Below are positions 7,635 through 16,288 of a stretch of 64,000 nt of DNA, one piece after another. Origin of the DNA: Bacteroidales bacterium (GTDB lineage: Bacteria; Bacteroidota; Bacteroidia; Bacteroidales; UBA932); the NCBI GenBank assembly GCA_017437125.1, contig JAFSBV010000025.1, forward strand, positions 62,001-126,000. The letters are read 5' to 3'. The notes below the pieces were generated by a model. The model did no database searches, was not told where the DNA came from, and saw only the letters and a list, made by a program, of their open reading frames with translations. Positions within the stretch are counted from its first letter, which is position 1, and each line of letters starts with the position of its first letter. Position numbers and translations under genes: made by a program.

Positions 7635-8362
7635 TTTTGCTCCTCCTTATTCATGATTGCAATTATATTTGCCCCCACACTCCAATGAAAAGCATCGTAT
7701 AGAATAAGATTCATTACTTCCAATGTTTCCTCCAATGTCTGTCCTACTTCTTTCTTGCTTAGTATGGTCTCTAAGAATAAAGAATAGTCTCCGTTCTCAC
7801 GTTTAATTATATATGTCCTAAACAACACCTCATCAACAGACCTATTCTGAACCATGATTGAGTTACCATCAATTTCCCAGGTTGTCGCCTTAGAAGCGAG
7901 TTGAAGAAATTCTGACGAAAACACAGTTTCATATAAGAGAGAATGGAAATCATCTTCAGCCAGATTAATGTTGTTATCCATTGTAAACACATTAACCTTT
8001 CGTATTGCTGCCGTTACTTCCTGTTGTTTCCAAAGATTAAACACAAAATCCTTGATATGATATACATTGGGAAGAACGCTATCGTAGAAACTTCTATAAT
8101 TAAGGTGGCCAACGCTAAGCATTGCAGCATCTGATGAAAACAAGAATGCCAATTGCTTTTGGTTGTCCTTAAGAAAGACTCCATCTTCTAAGAGAGTGGA
8201 AATGTTTGCTTCTATCTGAAAATGGTTGTTGAAAAAGGATATGACATCTTCCTCTGGTATCCTCTCTCTTTGCAAAGAATTATATTCTAACCTGACATCT
8301 ACCTGCTGTAAAAATGTCTGGGCATAAATCTTTCGTTCTATATGCTTAAATACAGTATTCAT
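7631..8362 (-). CDS. TIGR04255-like protein, first gene of the module
   Basis: 243-residue protein whose layout resembles the sporadically distributed TIGR04255 family (about 260 residues, unknown function). There is an N-terminal beta strand region (FLQQVDVRLEYN), a middle LAFLFSSDAAMLSVGHLNYR followed by FYDSVLP, then IRKVNVFTMDNNIN, and an acidic C-terminal half ending in a helix (LILYDAFHWSVGANI). The family call is from pattern memory and moderate only. A longer reading to 8443 exists, but a TAnnTTTG element at 8408-8415 lies inside that extension, so the ATG at 8360-8362 is chosen (about 40-base leader). It heads the three-gene overlapping operon. Confidence 0.68.
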   Translation of the reverse strand: MNTVFKHIERKIYAQTFLQQVDVRLEYNSLQRERIPEEDVISFFNNHFQIEANISTLLEDGVFLKDNQKQLAFLFSSDAAMLSVGHLNYRSFYDSVLPNVYHIKDFVFNLWKQQEVTAAIRKVNVFTMDNNINLAEDDFHSLLYETVFSSEFLQLASKATTWEIDGNSIMVQNRSVDEVLFRTYIIKRENGDYSLFLETILSKKEVGQTLEETLEVMNLILYDAFHWSVGANIIAIMNKEEQK

Positions 8363-8407
8363 ATTTTTCGTCCGAGCAAAGATAATGCAATGCGGTATAA
8401 AGCTCCA

Positions 8408-8415
8408 CAAATATA
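8408..8415 (-). promoter_or_regulatory. -7 element of the three-gene module
   Basis: CAAATATA on the plus strand, TATATTTG on the minus strand. It predicts a transcript start near 8402 and a leader of about 40 bases before the ATG at 8362. TTG triplets at 8438-8443 are slightly too far for an exact 19-base spacer. Confidence 0.55.
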
Positions 8416-8463
8416 GTAAAATAACTCTCACTACAGCCAACAATCCTCAATCTCAACCTCAAC

Positions 8464-8500
8464 TTTTTCTCTTTTTTAAAAGTTTTGTCTTTTTTTTATA
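8464..8500. repeat. T-rich imperfect repeat, copy 2
   Basis: Matches 5069-5105 over 36-37 bases with about three substitutions and one indel. It lies about 100 bp upstream of the TIGR04255-like gene. The rest of 8416-8644 shows no gene; it is the spacer between two cargo operons. Confidence 0.45.
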
Positions 8501-8644
8501 ATTCCTCCCCATTCCTCCCTTCAACGATACGACGAGATTGGCACTTAAACGCTACTGATCCTCATACTCTATCGGCAACAACTGAAATCCGATGCAATTG
8601 TAGCCTCCTATATGTAACATTTTGCGATTAGATACTACCTCTCA

Positions 8645-9421
8645 TTAATGACTAGCTTCCTGTATCTGAGTTTCTTCAGAATAGGGTTCTAAACTATCTC
8701 CCCAAAACTCTTCTGGAGTCAGAGTAATAGTATTCGCTTTATAGTATAGATTGAGTGCAAGCGCAGATGGGGTAAGGTGAGCAACCATTTCTTCATCATC
8801 CACAATGAATCCAGACACATTTATTAATCCATTAGAGAACAATCCGAGAGAAATCATGTGATCTAACTCTCTATCAATTCTTCTCACATCAGTAACCCCA
8901 GTAAGACTTATAATTTCCTCTAGAGATACACGAAAATCATGATTAGTATAAATCAATTTATTGGGATAAATATACTTTTTACAATTGAAACAGCAATAGC
9001 TAAGTACTTTCACTTCAAAGGCAGTCAAATCTTTCAAAAGATTCACAAATATTAGATTCTGGTCGTCTTTGCCATCTTCTGTACAAGAAGATGCGAACAA
9101 ACCTGCCCACCATTCCTGCAATGTATCATCGTCAACTAAAGATGCATTTTCAATAATGGACAATGCAACTTTAGGATTTGCTTTTAACTGAAACTGATTA
9201 TCACAAAACTCTAGTTTACCTTCAGATTTCTCTAGAACTCTTATAATATTATTCAATCGCCATGATCTTATACCATCTTGAAGCATTCTACCTAACTCTT
9301 CACATGCAGGAAGGCATACTGCTGATAAAAATAGGCCAACACCACTTAATGTGCTGTCTACAATAGATTTGGTTGCTTCTCCAAATGGACGAATCCCCAA
9401 AAGGTCTTTTTCTTCTGACAT
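8645..9421 (-). CDS. Abi-alpha (DUF4393)-like protein
   Basis: 258-residue protein resembling the Abi-alpha/DUF4393 family, named for a link to abortive phage infection. The diagnostic part is around residues 80-112: NPKVALSIIENASLVDDD, then LQEWWAGLFASS, matching the family pattern of a helical block followed by D(D/E)xLQxxWAxLLA. A C-terminal region (EEIISLTGVTDVRRIDRELDH) looks like a winged-helix or helical regulatory part. An N-terminal hydrophobic stretch (TLSGVGLFLSAVCLP) may associate with membrane. It follows the channel-like gene after 38 bp on the same strand, so the two probably form one operon. The mechanism of this family is not established. Confidence 0.7.
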   Translation of the reverse strand: MSEEKDLLGIRPFGEATKSIVDSTLSGVGLFLSAVCLPACEELGRMLQDGIRSWRLNNIIRVLEKSEGKLEFCDNQFQLKANPKVALSIIENASLVDDDTLQEWWAGLFASSCTEDGKDDQNLIFVNLLKDLTAFEVKVLSYCCFNCKKYIYPNKLIYTNHDFRVSLEEIISLTGVTDVRRIDRELDHMISLGLFSNGLINVSGFIVDDEEMVAHLTPSALALNLYYKANTITLTPEEFWGDSLEPYSEETQIQEASH

Positions 9422-9459
9422 TTCTATATCAATAGGTGTATGAAAATATAACCAGTTGA

Positions 9460-10368
9460 TTACTTCTTTCTTACTAAATAATCAACAATGAAAGCGACTA
9501 AAACTATACCAACCAGAAGTTGTAATGATACAAAAATTCTTGATAGCGATGAGTTTGGCAAAATGTCTCCAAAACTATTGGAAGTTGCTATCAATAGGCT
9601 GAAATGGATGAAGTCTATAAAACAAAGTTTATCGAGTCGTTGCCTATGAAATTCATCTAACATATTACTGTACGTATTAAACAACTCTCTCTTTATATCC
9701 TCGCAAGCTCGGATATGAGAACATGTTTCTAAATATGCACTAACGGTATTTTGAAGAGAATCGGCAAGCTCACGATTCCCGAAACTTCCAAAGTTATCAA
9801 CTATAGTCGTAGAAACTTGGAGATTCTTTTGAGCTAAACGATAATTCATGTTAGCCAAGCGAACATAACTTCCATTCAATACTAGCTGATCTTCTGTTAT
9901 ACCGAATCGAAGTGATTCCTCAAGCGACTGCTCGTAAGCAGTTATTGAATCTCGAAGTGAACTCAACTGATCATTCCTGTATCTTTCAATATCCTCTGTT
10001 CTACTATCCATCAGGCGCAAGCTTTGCTCTTCTCTTCGACGTTCGAGATCGTCATTATATGTATGTAACGAATCAATTTTTTCGTAAACACGTAAAAGAC
10101 TATCATTAATGAATTTAATTTTTTGATTAAAATCATCTATACTAAACGGGTTAACAGACCTGTCTACAATATCATACAACACTTCAGGTGAGTGATAGAC
10201 ATACCTACCATTTACTTTCTCGTTATATTCTTCTGAAATATAGAAAGATGCCGTATTACTTATAAATAACAAATAATATAATACAGCAAAAGCCAATACG
10301 AAAAATACAAACAAGAAGCAATAGAAGAATAGTTTTCTACGCTTATAGTCCTGTAAATTCTTCTGCAT
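9460..10368 (-). CDS. Potassium-channel-like membrane protein with long coiled-coil insert
   Basis: 302-residue membrane protein. The first membrane helix is at about 13-36. A long charged heptad-rich region (about 77-153, rich in E, R, L and D) follows. The C-terminus has a pore-helix-like stretch (FIDFIHFSLLIATSNSFGDI, 250-269) and a last membrane helix (277-298). This matches the P-loop plus inner helix of two-helix potassium channels (Ion_trans_2 pattern). However, the filter position TVGYGD reads SNSFGD (263-268), with the first glycine replaced by serine. About 200 residues separate the two helices, far more than usual. Two genes downstream-to-upstream order pairs it with the Abi-alpha-like gene. 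I infer a gated pore or membrane-damaging effector. Confidence 0.68.
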   Translation of the reverse strand: MQKNLQDYKRRKLFFYCFLFVFFVLAFAVLYYLLFISNTASFYISEEYNEKVNGRYVYHSPEVLYDIVDRSVNPFSIDDFNQKIKFINDSLLRVYEKIDSLHTYNDDLERRREEQSLRLMDSRTEDIERYRNDQLSSLRDSITAYEQSLEESLRFGITEDQLVLNGSYVRLANMNYRLAQKNLQVSTTIVDNFGSFGNRELADSLQNTVSAYLETCSHIRACEDIKRELFNTYSNMLDEFHRQRLDKLCFIDFIHFSLLIATSNSFGDILPNSSLSRIFVSLQLLVGIVLVAFIVDYLVRKK

Positions 10369-10600
10369 TATTCTTAATACTTATTTCACTCCCTATTCGA
10401 ACAACTTCATAACCCTTAACAGCCTCACGCTGATCCTCAGGCATGGTGCCCGCCTTTATCCGCTCGCTGGTAACGGCACCAATTGTTCCGCTTGGTGTGC
10501 CTCTCAGGGAAGTGCTCCTTCGCTTCAACATGAGCTTTCTGGGCTGCGTAGTTGGATTGCCAATGGTTTTGCGGATAATTAGGTTTATATCTAAATGATC
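10343..10600 (-). pseudogene. Unidentified gene remnant overlapping the channel-like gene start
   Basis: Protein-like segments occur in two frames: a run near 10520-10600 (NHWQSNYAAQKAHVEAKEHF) and, in another frame, an open run to the stop at 10343 (GTIGAVTSERIKAGTMPEDQ then REAVKGYEVVRIGSE). A frameshift joining them would give one longer reading, which suggests a decayed gene. The parent is not recognised. The last 26 bases overlap the start of the channel-like gene, so it may once have been the upstream gene of that operon. Confidence 0.35.
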
Positions 10601-10908
10601 ATATCAAATCATACGAACATAACAAATAATTAGCACTCCTTCAAGGATATGTAAAAATAGTAATAAAAAGTATATTTGCAAAGTTGAAGATGCCATAAAT
10701 ACTGTTTTGCAAAATTCATAAATTATATATCTTTCCTTTTTGAACCTATATACAGGACTTCGGGCCAGTAACCATGTGAAGGTACTGACCCGAAGTCCTT
10801 AAGATATATCATTACGTTTCCCGCCCCATCGGGGCCAGAAGAGATACCGGCAGAATTGCCAGACGGCCCAGAAGAATCCTTTGAATGTCATAACAGATTG
10901 TTCATGGA
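10601..10908. other. Non-coding spacer with a strong hairpin (10754-10799)
   Basis: AT-rich spacer with no credible gene. It holds a long inverted repeat, AGGACTTCGGGCCAGTA (10754-10770) against TACTGACCCGAAGTCCT (10783-10799), one mismatched pair in 17. This would act as a terminator-like hairpin about 110 bases downstream of the sugar transferase stop on the minus strand, ending the main operon. A smaller GC-rich hairpin (CCCCATCGGGG region) lies near 10823-10833. Confidence 0.6.
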
Positions 10909-11499
10909 TTACTTACTCACAATCTCCCAGAAAGTCTGGAATATCAACTTGATATCATACCAGAACGACGCATTCTGAACATATTCCAGATCGATCGCGA
11001 GCTTGTCCTGCATTACGACATCAATATAGAACTGATCCGGATCCTCAGCCTTGTCAAGAAGCTCATTCTCGTTGCGATATCTGATTGATGCCAATGAAGT
11101 TACGCCTGGACGAACATCCAGCACATGCATCTGCTCTGGGGTATACATGTCGACATATTTGCGGACTTCCGGACGTGGACCGACAAGGCTCATATCACCG
11201 ACAAATACATTGATGAGCTGTGGAAATTCATCGAGCTTATATTTGCGGATGAAATAGCCGGAACGTGTGATGCGCGGGTCATGACCTCCGACCGTGATAA
11301 GGCCCTGCTTGTCGGCACCAACCTTCATCGAGCGGAACTTGAAGATCCGGAAATCCTTATTGTAACGTCCTACGCGCACCTGACGATAGAAAATCGGCCC
11401 TGGCGAATCAAGCTTGATCCAGATAGCCAAGACCAAAAATAAAGGGCTCAGGAAAAGTAACCCGAGCCCGCTGGCGAAAATATCAAATAATCGTTTCAT
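10909..11499 (-). CDS. Initiating sugar-phosphate transferase (PglC-type monotopic phosphoglycosyltransferase)
   Basis: Transfers a sugar-1-phosphate from a nucleotide sugar to undecaprenyl phosphate at the inner membrane, starting each repeat unit. The 196-residue length and single N-terminal re-entrant membrane segment ([17 protein letters not shown]) are those of the short PglC/bacterial sugar transferase class rather than the long WbaP/WcaJ class. Visible motifs are [18 protein letters not shown], the catalytic Asp90-Glu91 pair ([10 protein letters not shown]) and [12 protein letters not shown]. It lies one base after the aminotransferase stop, suggesting the amino sugar made by that pathway is what it transfers. 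Confidence 0.93.
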   Translation of the reverse strand: MKRLFDIFASGLGLLFLSPLFLVLAIWIKLDSPGPIFYRQVRVGRYNKDFRIFKFRSMKVGADKQGLITVGGHDPRITRSGYFIRKYKLDEFPQLINVFVGDMSLVGPRPEVRKYVDMYTPEQMHVLDVRPGVTSLASIRYRNENELLDKAEDPDQFYIDVVMQDKLAIDLEYVQNASFWYDIKLIFQTFWEIVSK

Positions 11500-11500
11500 C

Positions 11501-12712
11501 TTACTGATTGATTATCTCCACAAAATTAGAAATCACATATTCCACATCCTCATCAGTCAGACGAGTATGCAGAGGCAATGTAACCTCATTCTCATACTGA
11601 GCATATGCATTCGGGTAATTAGCGATATCGAAGCCAAGATTCTTATAAGCAGTCATCATCGGAAGTGGCTTATAATGCACATTACAAGCAATGCCACGCT
11701 CTGCCATCTTGGTGATCACCTCATTTCTTTCCTCGACAGACTTGCCAAGAAGACGCACCAGGTAAAGATGACCGCTCGATGAATGAGTGTCAGAATAATG
11801 GTTCAAGACCTGAACATTACATCCTTTCAATCCGTCATTATACTTCTCGATGATCTGACGACGACGGCACAGCATATCCGGATAACGCTTTAACTGAGCC
11901 AGACCGATTCCGGCCATCACGTCCGTCATATTACACTTGTAATTCGGTGCAACGATATCATATTCCCATGCTCCTAACTTCGTTTTTGCAAGAGCATCCT
12001 TATTCTGCCCATGGAGCGACAGCAACTGGAACTGCTTGTAAAGCCATTCATCCTCAACTCCAGGAATAGGACGCCACGTCAATGCACCGCCCTCAGCTGT
12101 AGTCAGGTTCTTTACTGCATGAAAAGAAAAAGACGTGAAGTCAGCAATCTCACCACACATCTTTCCGTTCTGCTTTGCACCGAAAGCATGAGCCGCATCA
12201 GCCATCACGATGACTCTTCCGAAAGCCTTCTGAATGTCATTTGCCGGCTTGAACAAATGCTTCTTGCTCTCAACAGCTGCATACACTTTTTCATAATCGC
12301 AGATGATTCCTGCCAGATCAACAGGTATGATGACTTTAGTCCTCTCTGTAATCGCATCAGCAAGCTTATCATAATCCATCTCGAACGAGCCCGGTGCCGT
12401 ATCCACCATCACCACCTTGGCCCCGACATGGCAAGTCACGCTGGCAGTTGCGGTATATGTATAAGCTGATGTGATCACTTCATCGCCAGGACCAACTCCC
12501 AACACATGAAGAATCATCTCCATACAAGCCGTAGCTGAATTCAGACACACAGCCTTATCCGTGCCACAATACGCAGCAATCTGCCTCTCAAACTCCTTAG
12601 TCTTAGGACCAGTAGTAATCCAACCCGAACGAAGAGCCTCTGCAACTTCCAAAACCTCAGCCTCAGACATATCTGGGGGGCTGAAGGGTATGTTTCTTAA
12701 CTTTGTATTCAT
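11501..12712 (-). CDS. DegT/DnrJ/EryC1/StrS nucleotide-sugar aminotransferase
   Basis: PLP-dependent aminotransferase that adds an amino group to a keto nucleotide sugar. The 403-residue protein has the family start (SGWITTGPKTKEFE), substrate/cofactor segment CLNSATACMEMIL, DAAHAFGA, and Lys201 in SFHAVKNLTTAEGG as the Schiff-base residue. C-terminal NVHYKPLPMMTAY and LPLHTRLTDEDVEYVI are intact. Together with the membrane 4,6-dehydratase (38000-39940) and the PglC-like transferase it could make and attach a UDP-4-amino-4,6-dideoxy sugar, as in PglF/PglE pathways. That assignment is inferred from context. Confidence 0.9.
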   Translation of the reverse strand: MNTKLRNIPFSPPDMSEAEVLEVAEALRSGWITTGPKTKEFERQIAAYCGTDKAVCLNSATACMEMILHVLGVGPGDEVITSAYTYTATASVTCHVGAKVVMVDTAPGSFEMDYDKLADAITERTKVIIPVDLAGIICDYEKVYAAVESKKHLFKPANDIQKAFGRVIVMADAAHAFGAKQNGKMCGEIADFTSFSFHAVKNLTTAEGGALTWRPIPGVEDEWLYKQFQLLSLHGQNKDALAKTKLGAWEYDIVAPNYKCNMTDVMAGIGLAQLKRYPDMLCRRRQIIEKYNDGLKGCNVQVLNHYSDTHSSSGHLYLVRLLGKSVEERNEVITKMAERGIACNVHYKPLPMMTAYKNLGFDIANYPNAYAQYENEVTLPLHTRLTDEDVEYVISNFVEIINQ

Positions 12713-12858
12713 TTTTTGACCTTTATAAATTTATCTAATCTAAAAATGTATGAATAACTAGAATGAGTAAAAACTTTTAATGCTCAAAGAACTAGTATAC
12801 TAAAGACTAACACATAATAACAATTAAAAATCTCACTCCTATTCTCCCTAATTCTTAT

Positions 12859-13941
12859 CTATACTTTACACCGAAACAAAGCACAAACCTTTTCCAATAA
12901 AAAAATAGTGGTTGAAACTCCTAAAAATTCTTCAATTTTCCATCGCTTCTTATAGAATTCTTTTCCTCGCTTGATTCTATCTTTTAACGAATTAGTAGAG
13001 AATCCCTCATAGTCTTGCATAAAAAGATCCGCCTCAAACCGGTCTATCCACTTTTGATCTATCTCTTTGACGCCGACTAAAAGTTCATTTGGTACATATT
13101 CCTCTTGTAGTCCCAATTTCTCTATACACAGAGCTGTCATAACACTTGCGAAACGCATCAAACCAAATTCCTTAAGTTTATCATCTAAATCTGCTAAAGA
13201 CAGATCTTTTCGTCCCTTCAGCATTAAACTCCAATCAACAAGAAATCTCAATGATAATTTTTCATATATAAAATGAATCAACGCATGATAAACAAAGAAA
13301 ATGAAGGTGAAACATTCATTTGGATAATAAAGGCCACCTACAGATAATGGAGCAAGAGTTATAGAAGCTTCATCATATAAGAATCTCTATAGTTTATGAA
13401 ATCTAGATTGCCCTCTCACATCGGTCAGGAATCTATGATTCTCTATCATAATTCCATCTAACTCACATTCAGAATGACGATAATAATCCATACTGAAACT
13501 AGAAGAAAGAGATCTCAAAATATCGTTTACACGCTGATAGTCCGAAGGTGAATAAATATCTATATCTCCCAAAGTTCTTAAACATGCATCATCATAATAA
13601 GATGCTATTGATAACCCTTTGAGCACCAAGGCACTAATTCCAGCTTTCCGTAAATAATCTGATAACCTATTTTGCAAATTGAGAATCTTATCGTGACGCA
13701 AACTAATTGTGGTAGTTATTCCAAGCCACTTCTTATAAACCGGCAAAGAAGTGCCCAAATCATCTTTTGTCACTCCTTGCTGCTTCATTATCTTACGCAA
13801 TCCTTGAAAAGCAGTACCTGCAACACCTTGATTTATTGACAAAGCATAAAGACCGGAAAAATCTTCATATAATAAATTCTTTAAATCAGAATCGCTTACT
13901 ACCGCTTTTAATATACTGTATAAAGAATCTCTATTTGTCAT
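12859..13941 (-). pseudogene. Nucleotidyltransferase-family gene interrupted by one in-frame amber codon
   Basis: A 361-codon frame (start ATG at 13939-13941) is open except for a single TAG at 13387-13389. The N-terminal 184 residues carry nucleotidyltransferase-fold motifs of the uncharacterised family PF14907: ISALVLKGLSIASYY and RTLGDIDIYSPSDY (the GDID metal-site pattern). After the TAG the same frame continues through LYDEASITLAPLSVGG, VYHALIHFIYEKLSLRFLVD and a C-terminal helical region to 12859. These proteins occur in capsule loci with no proven role. The gene is either a recent nonsense mutant or is read through. GC is low, like its neighbours. Confidence 0.8.
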
Positions 13942-13944
13942 TAT

Positions 13945-14239
13945 TTATAATTTCTTTAACATTCTATACATCTTACGATCAGGATATGCCGTGAACTCAT
14001 ACATCACCTCATAACCGCACCTTTTGTAGAAAGCAAAAAGTTGACTCGTTTTTATAAAAGCCTATGGTCAGCAAGTTTCTCTCAGCATTAAGAGACTTAA
14101 TAACCTCATCGGTCTTTTGAATAAGTTATTTGCCAATACCCACCCCCTGTGCATTAGGTGATACTGCAATGGACATCAACTCTGCATAATCGCCATTATC
14201 CACCACGGATGGATCTCGATGATTCCAATTCTTAGCCAA
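13945..14239 (-). pseudogene. GNAT acetyltransferase pseudogene
   Basis: Broken N-acetyltransferase. Pieces in different frames spell a normal GNAT C-terminal half: NGDYAELMSIAVSPNAQGVG with IGK (the acetyl-CoA loop), a stop, LIQKTDEVIKSLNAERNLLT, a frameshift, FYKNES, then AFYKRCGYEVMYEFTAYPDR and a final KKL stop at 13945. At least one stop and two frameshifts are needed to read it, so it is not functional. The N-terminal half is missing. It sits between the nucleotidyltransferase pseudogene and an intact hexapeptide acyltransferase. Confidence 0.8.
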
Positions 14240-14310
14240 TTAACTAAAGCCTTAGATTTAGTTAGAGCTATCATACACCCTAAAGATAATGCTACAATAG
14301 TACAAATAGG

Positions 14311-15006
14311 CTATACTAATCTATCACCTAGATATGCCTGTATCACATCTTCATCAAAGTAGCTCTCTCTAACTATTGGATTATCAAAATAATCTTTGTC
14401 AACATCAAGGGTCGATTTAATAACACGTGCTGGCGAACCTACAGCAATGGAGAAATCCGGAATATCCTTAGTCACCACAGAGTTCGTACCTATTATACAC
14501 CCCTTGCCAATTTTCACTCCTGCCATCACATAAGTTCCGGAACCAATGAAGGTATATTCACCAATCTCCGTCTCTTTGGTAATATATCCAACTCTTTGCT
14601 CTTTGGGTACTTTCATGTAATTACGCCCCATCAGTCTTATGGCATTGTGGCTACTATGTGAAAAGATCCCTACACTAGAACCGATCTGGCATCCTTCACC
14701 AATCTTTACACCGTTTGAAGCATCAATACGAGTATAGTGATTAATCCAAACATTGTCACCCAAATCAAAATTCTGTTTGTTGATGATTTCCACAGAAGAA
14801 GATATTCTCACATCCCTTAGATACTTTTTCGTCACCTTATTGTAATACCCGTAAACCATAAACGGCTTCTGGAATACCGACAAGCAATGTTGCACAAAAG
14901 AAATGATATATCCTGCAAAAGAGTAATATACCAGTTGCTTTATACCTCTTGACTCCTTACGCCCAGAATCTTTCGAAATAACTTTTTTATATTCAAACAT
15001 TTCCAA
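14311..15006 (-). CDS. Hexapeptide-repeat (left-handed beta-helix) O-acetyltransferase
   Basis: 231-residue acyltransferase expected to add an acetyl or related group to a sugar of the repeat unit. The hexapeptide repeats run from about residue 70 (VEIINKQNFDLGDNVWIN, GVKIGEGCQIG, IGEYTFIGSGTYVMAGV, IGKGCIIGTNSVVT). A histidine-containing loop (GIFSHSSHN) is the likely catalytic site, and IAVGSPARVIK is the usual end of the coil. Short N-terminal extension contains a hydrophobic segment (YYSFAGYIISFVQHCL) that may associate with the membrane. It follows the WcaI-like glycosyltransferase by 17 bp. Confidence 0.88.
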   Translation of the reverse strand: MEMFEYKKVISKDSGRKESRGIKQLVYYSFAGYIISFVQHCLSVFQKPFMVYGYYNKVTKKYLRDVRISSSVEIINKQNFDLGDNVWINHYTRIDASNGVKIGEGCQIGSSVGIFSHSSHNAIRLMGRNYMKVPKEQRVGYITKETEIGEYTFIGSGTYVMAGVKIGKGCIIGTNSVVTKDIPDFSIAVGSPARVIKSTLDVDKDYFDNPIVRESYFDEDVIQAYLGDRLV

Positions 15007-15023
15007 ACTTTAAACTCAAAAAT

Positions 15024-16259
15024 TTAAAAAATCTCTATCATCTTTGATGTAAGATACTCATAATCATATAGCTTTGCAGCTTCCTTTGCTCTTAAGCACA
15101 TGGCATCGTATTCTGCCTTTGGCATATCTACCAAGGAAAGAATGGCAGCTGCATACTCTTCTGCAGTTTGGTATTCTTTAGCCACACCAATATTGAATTT
15201 CGTAATTGGACAATAGGCCATGCTTATATTACAGCATATAGGTTTTCCACTGGCCATATACTGAAAAGATTTACTCTGGCTACCACCATAATGCCCAAAG
15301 CCACCAGGCATATAATTGAGTACATGTACATCAGCCTGCGACACAATGTAAGGGACATATTTAGGCTCAACCCACTTGTCTTTGAACAACACATTTTTCA
15401 AGTTGTGTTCCTTGCAATAAGATTCTAGAACATGACGCTCGTCTCCATTGCCATATATAAGAAACTTAATATCCTCTCTCTCCTTCAATACTTCTGCTGC
15501 CTTAATAAGTTGCATCACATTATTAGCAAGACGAATAGAGCCCAAGTACATTACCTTCTTTACAGAAGTATCAAGCAAATCTGCGTCATCAATGGTATAA
15601 TGTTCTTTGTTATACTCAAAGTCCTTCAAGTCCACACCATTATTAATATAATGCACAGTACTCAAGTCAAGGGGACCTCCATTTTCCTTGTCCCATCCTT
15701 GCCCAATGATATAGTCACGTCCACCCTCTTGAGAGAATACATGTTCATCAGCCTTGATATACATCTGTTTCTCATACCATCTGAGAGCCTTGATAATAGG
15801 GTTATTTCTACCCAAGACACCCAATTCCACGATAGACTCCGGGTACAAATCAAGCACTTGAGAGATATATTTGGCTTTCAGTTTCTTAGCAAGATTGGCA
15901 ATCTTATATCCTAACAAGAAGCCAGGCACATGAATAATTACATCTGGTTTAGGAAAATTGCAAGAATATTTAGCCACTTTATGCCTGAACTGCAGGGCAC
16001 TGATTATTCTTTTAACCCTGCTTTTACCATACAGGAGCGTATTAATGTGAACAAAATGGACATTCCCATAACTCTTCTCCACATAAGCTGCTCTGTCCTC
16101 AATAAGGTTAATATCCATATTGTGCATCACTGACGATGCAAATATCTTTACATCATACCCCTGCTGACCCAAGTATTGGGCCAGCTTGATTGTTTGCAAT
16201 CTTGGCTCTAAATGTGGTGGCATTGCACTCATATTTATGATCCATACATTTTTTGCCAT
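15024..16259 (-). CDS. Glycosyltransferase, GT4 family (WcaI/WbuB-like)
   Basis: Cytoplasmic retaining glycosyltransferase with the GT-B fold. The N-terminal domain has MSAMPPHLEPRLQTIKLA and a long donor-independent half. The C-terminal GT4 domain shows VMYLGSIRLANNVMQLIKAA, FLIYGNGDERHVLE and the Ex7E-like region GGFGHYGGSQSKSFQYMASG before KPI. An alternative TTG start 15 bases earlier exists, but the ATG at 16257-16259 (MAKNVWIINMSA) fits the family length better. It adds one sugar of the lipid-linked repeat unit. Donor and acceptor cannot be read from sequence. Confidence 0.88.
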   Translation of the reverse strand: MAKNVWIINMSAMPPHLEPRLQTIKLAQYLGQQGYDVKIFASSVMHNMDINLIEDRAAYVEKSYGNVHFVHINTLLYGKSRVKRIISALQFRHKVAKYSCNFPKPDVIIHVPGFLLGYKIANLAKKLKAKYISQVLDLYPESIVELGVLGRNNPIIKALRWYEKQMYIKADEHVFSQEGGRDYIIGQGWDKENGGPLDLSTVHYINNGVDLKDFEYNKEHYTIDDADLLDTSVKKVMYLGSIRLANNVMQLIKAAEVLKEREDIKFLIYGNGDERHVLESYCKEHNLKNVLFKDKWVEPKYVPYIVSQADVHVLNYMPGGFGHYGGSQSKSFQYMASGKPICCNISMAYCPITKFNIGVAKEYQTAEEYAAAILSLVDMPKAEYDAMCLRAKEAAKLYDYEYLTSKMIEIF

Positions 16260-16288
16260 AATCTTTCTTATCAAATTGAATAATCGGA

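Noticed and set aside
8363-8443. Longer N-terminus for the TIGR04255-like protein
   Set aside because: Contains the -7 element at 8408-8415, so it would lie upstream of the transcript start.
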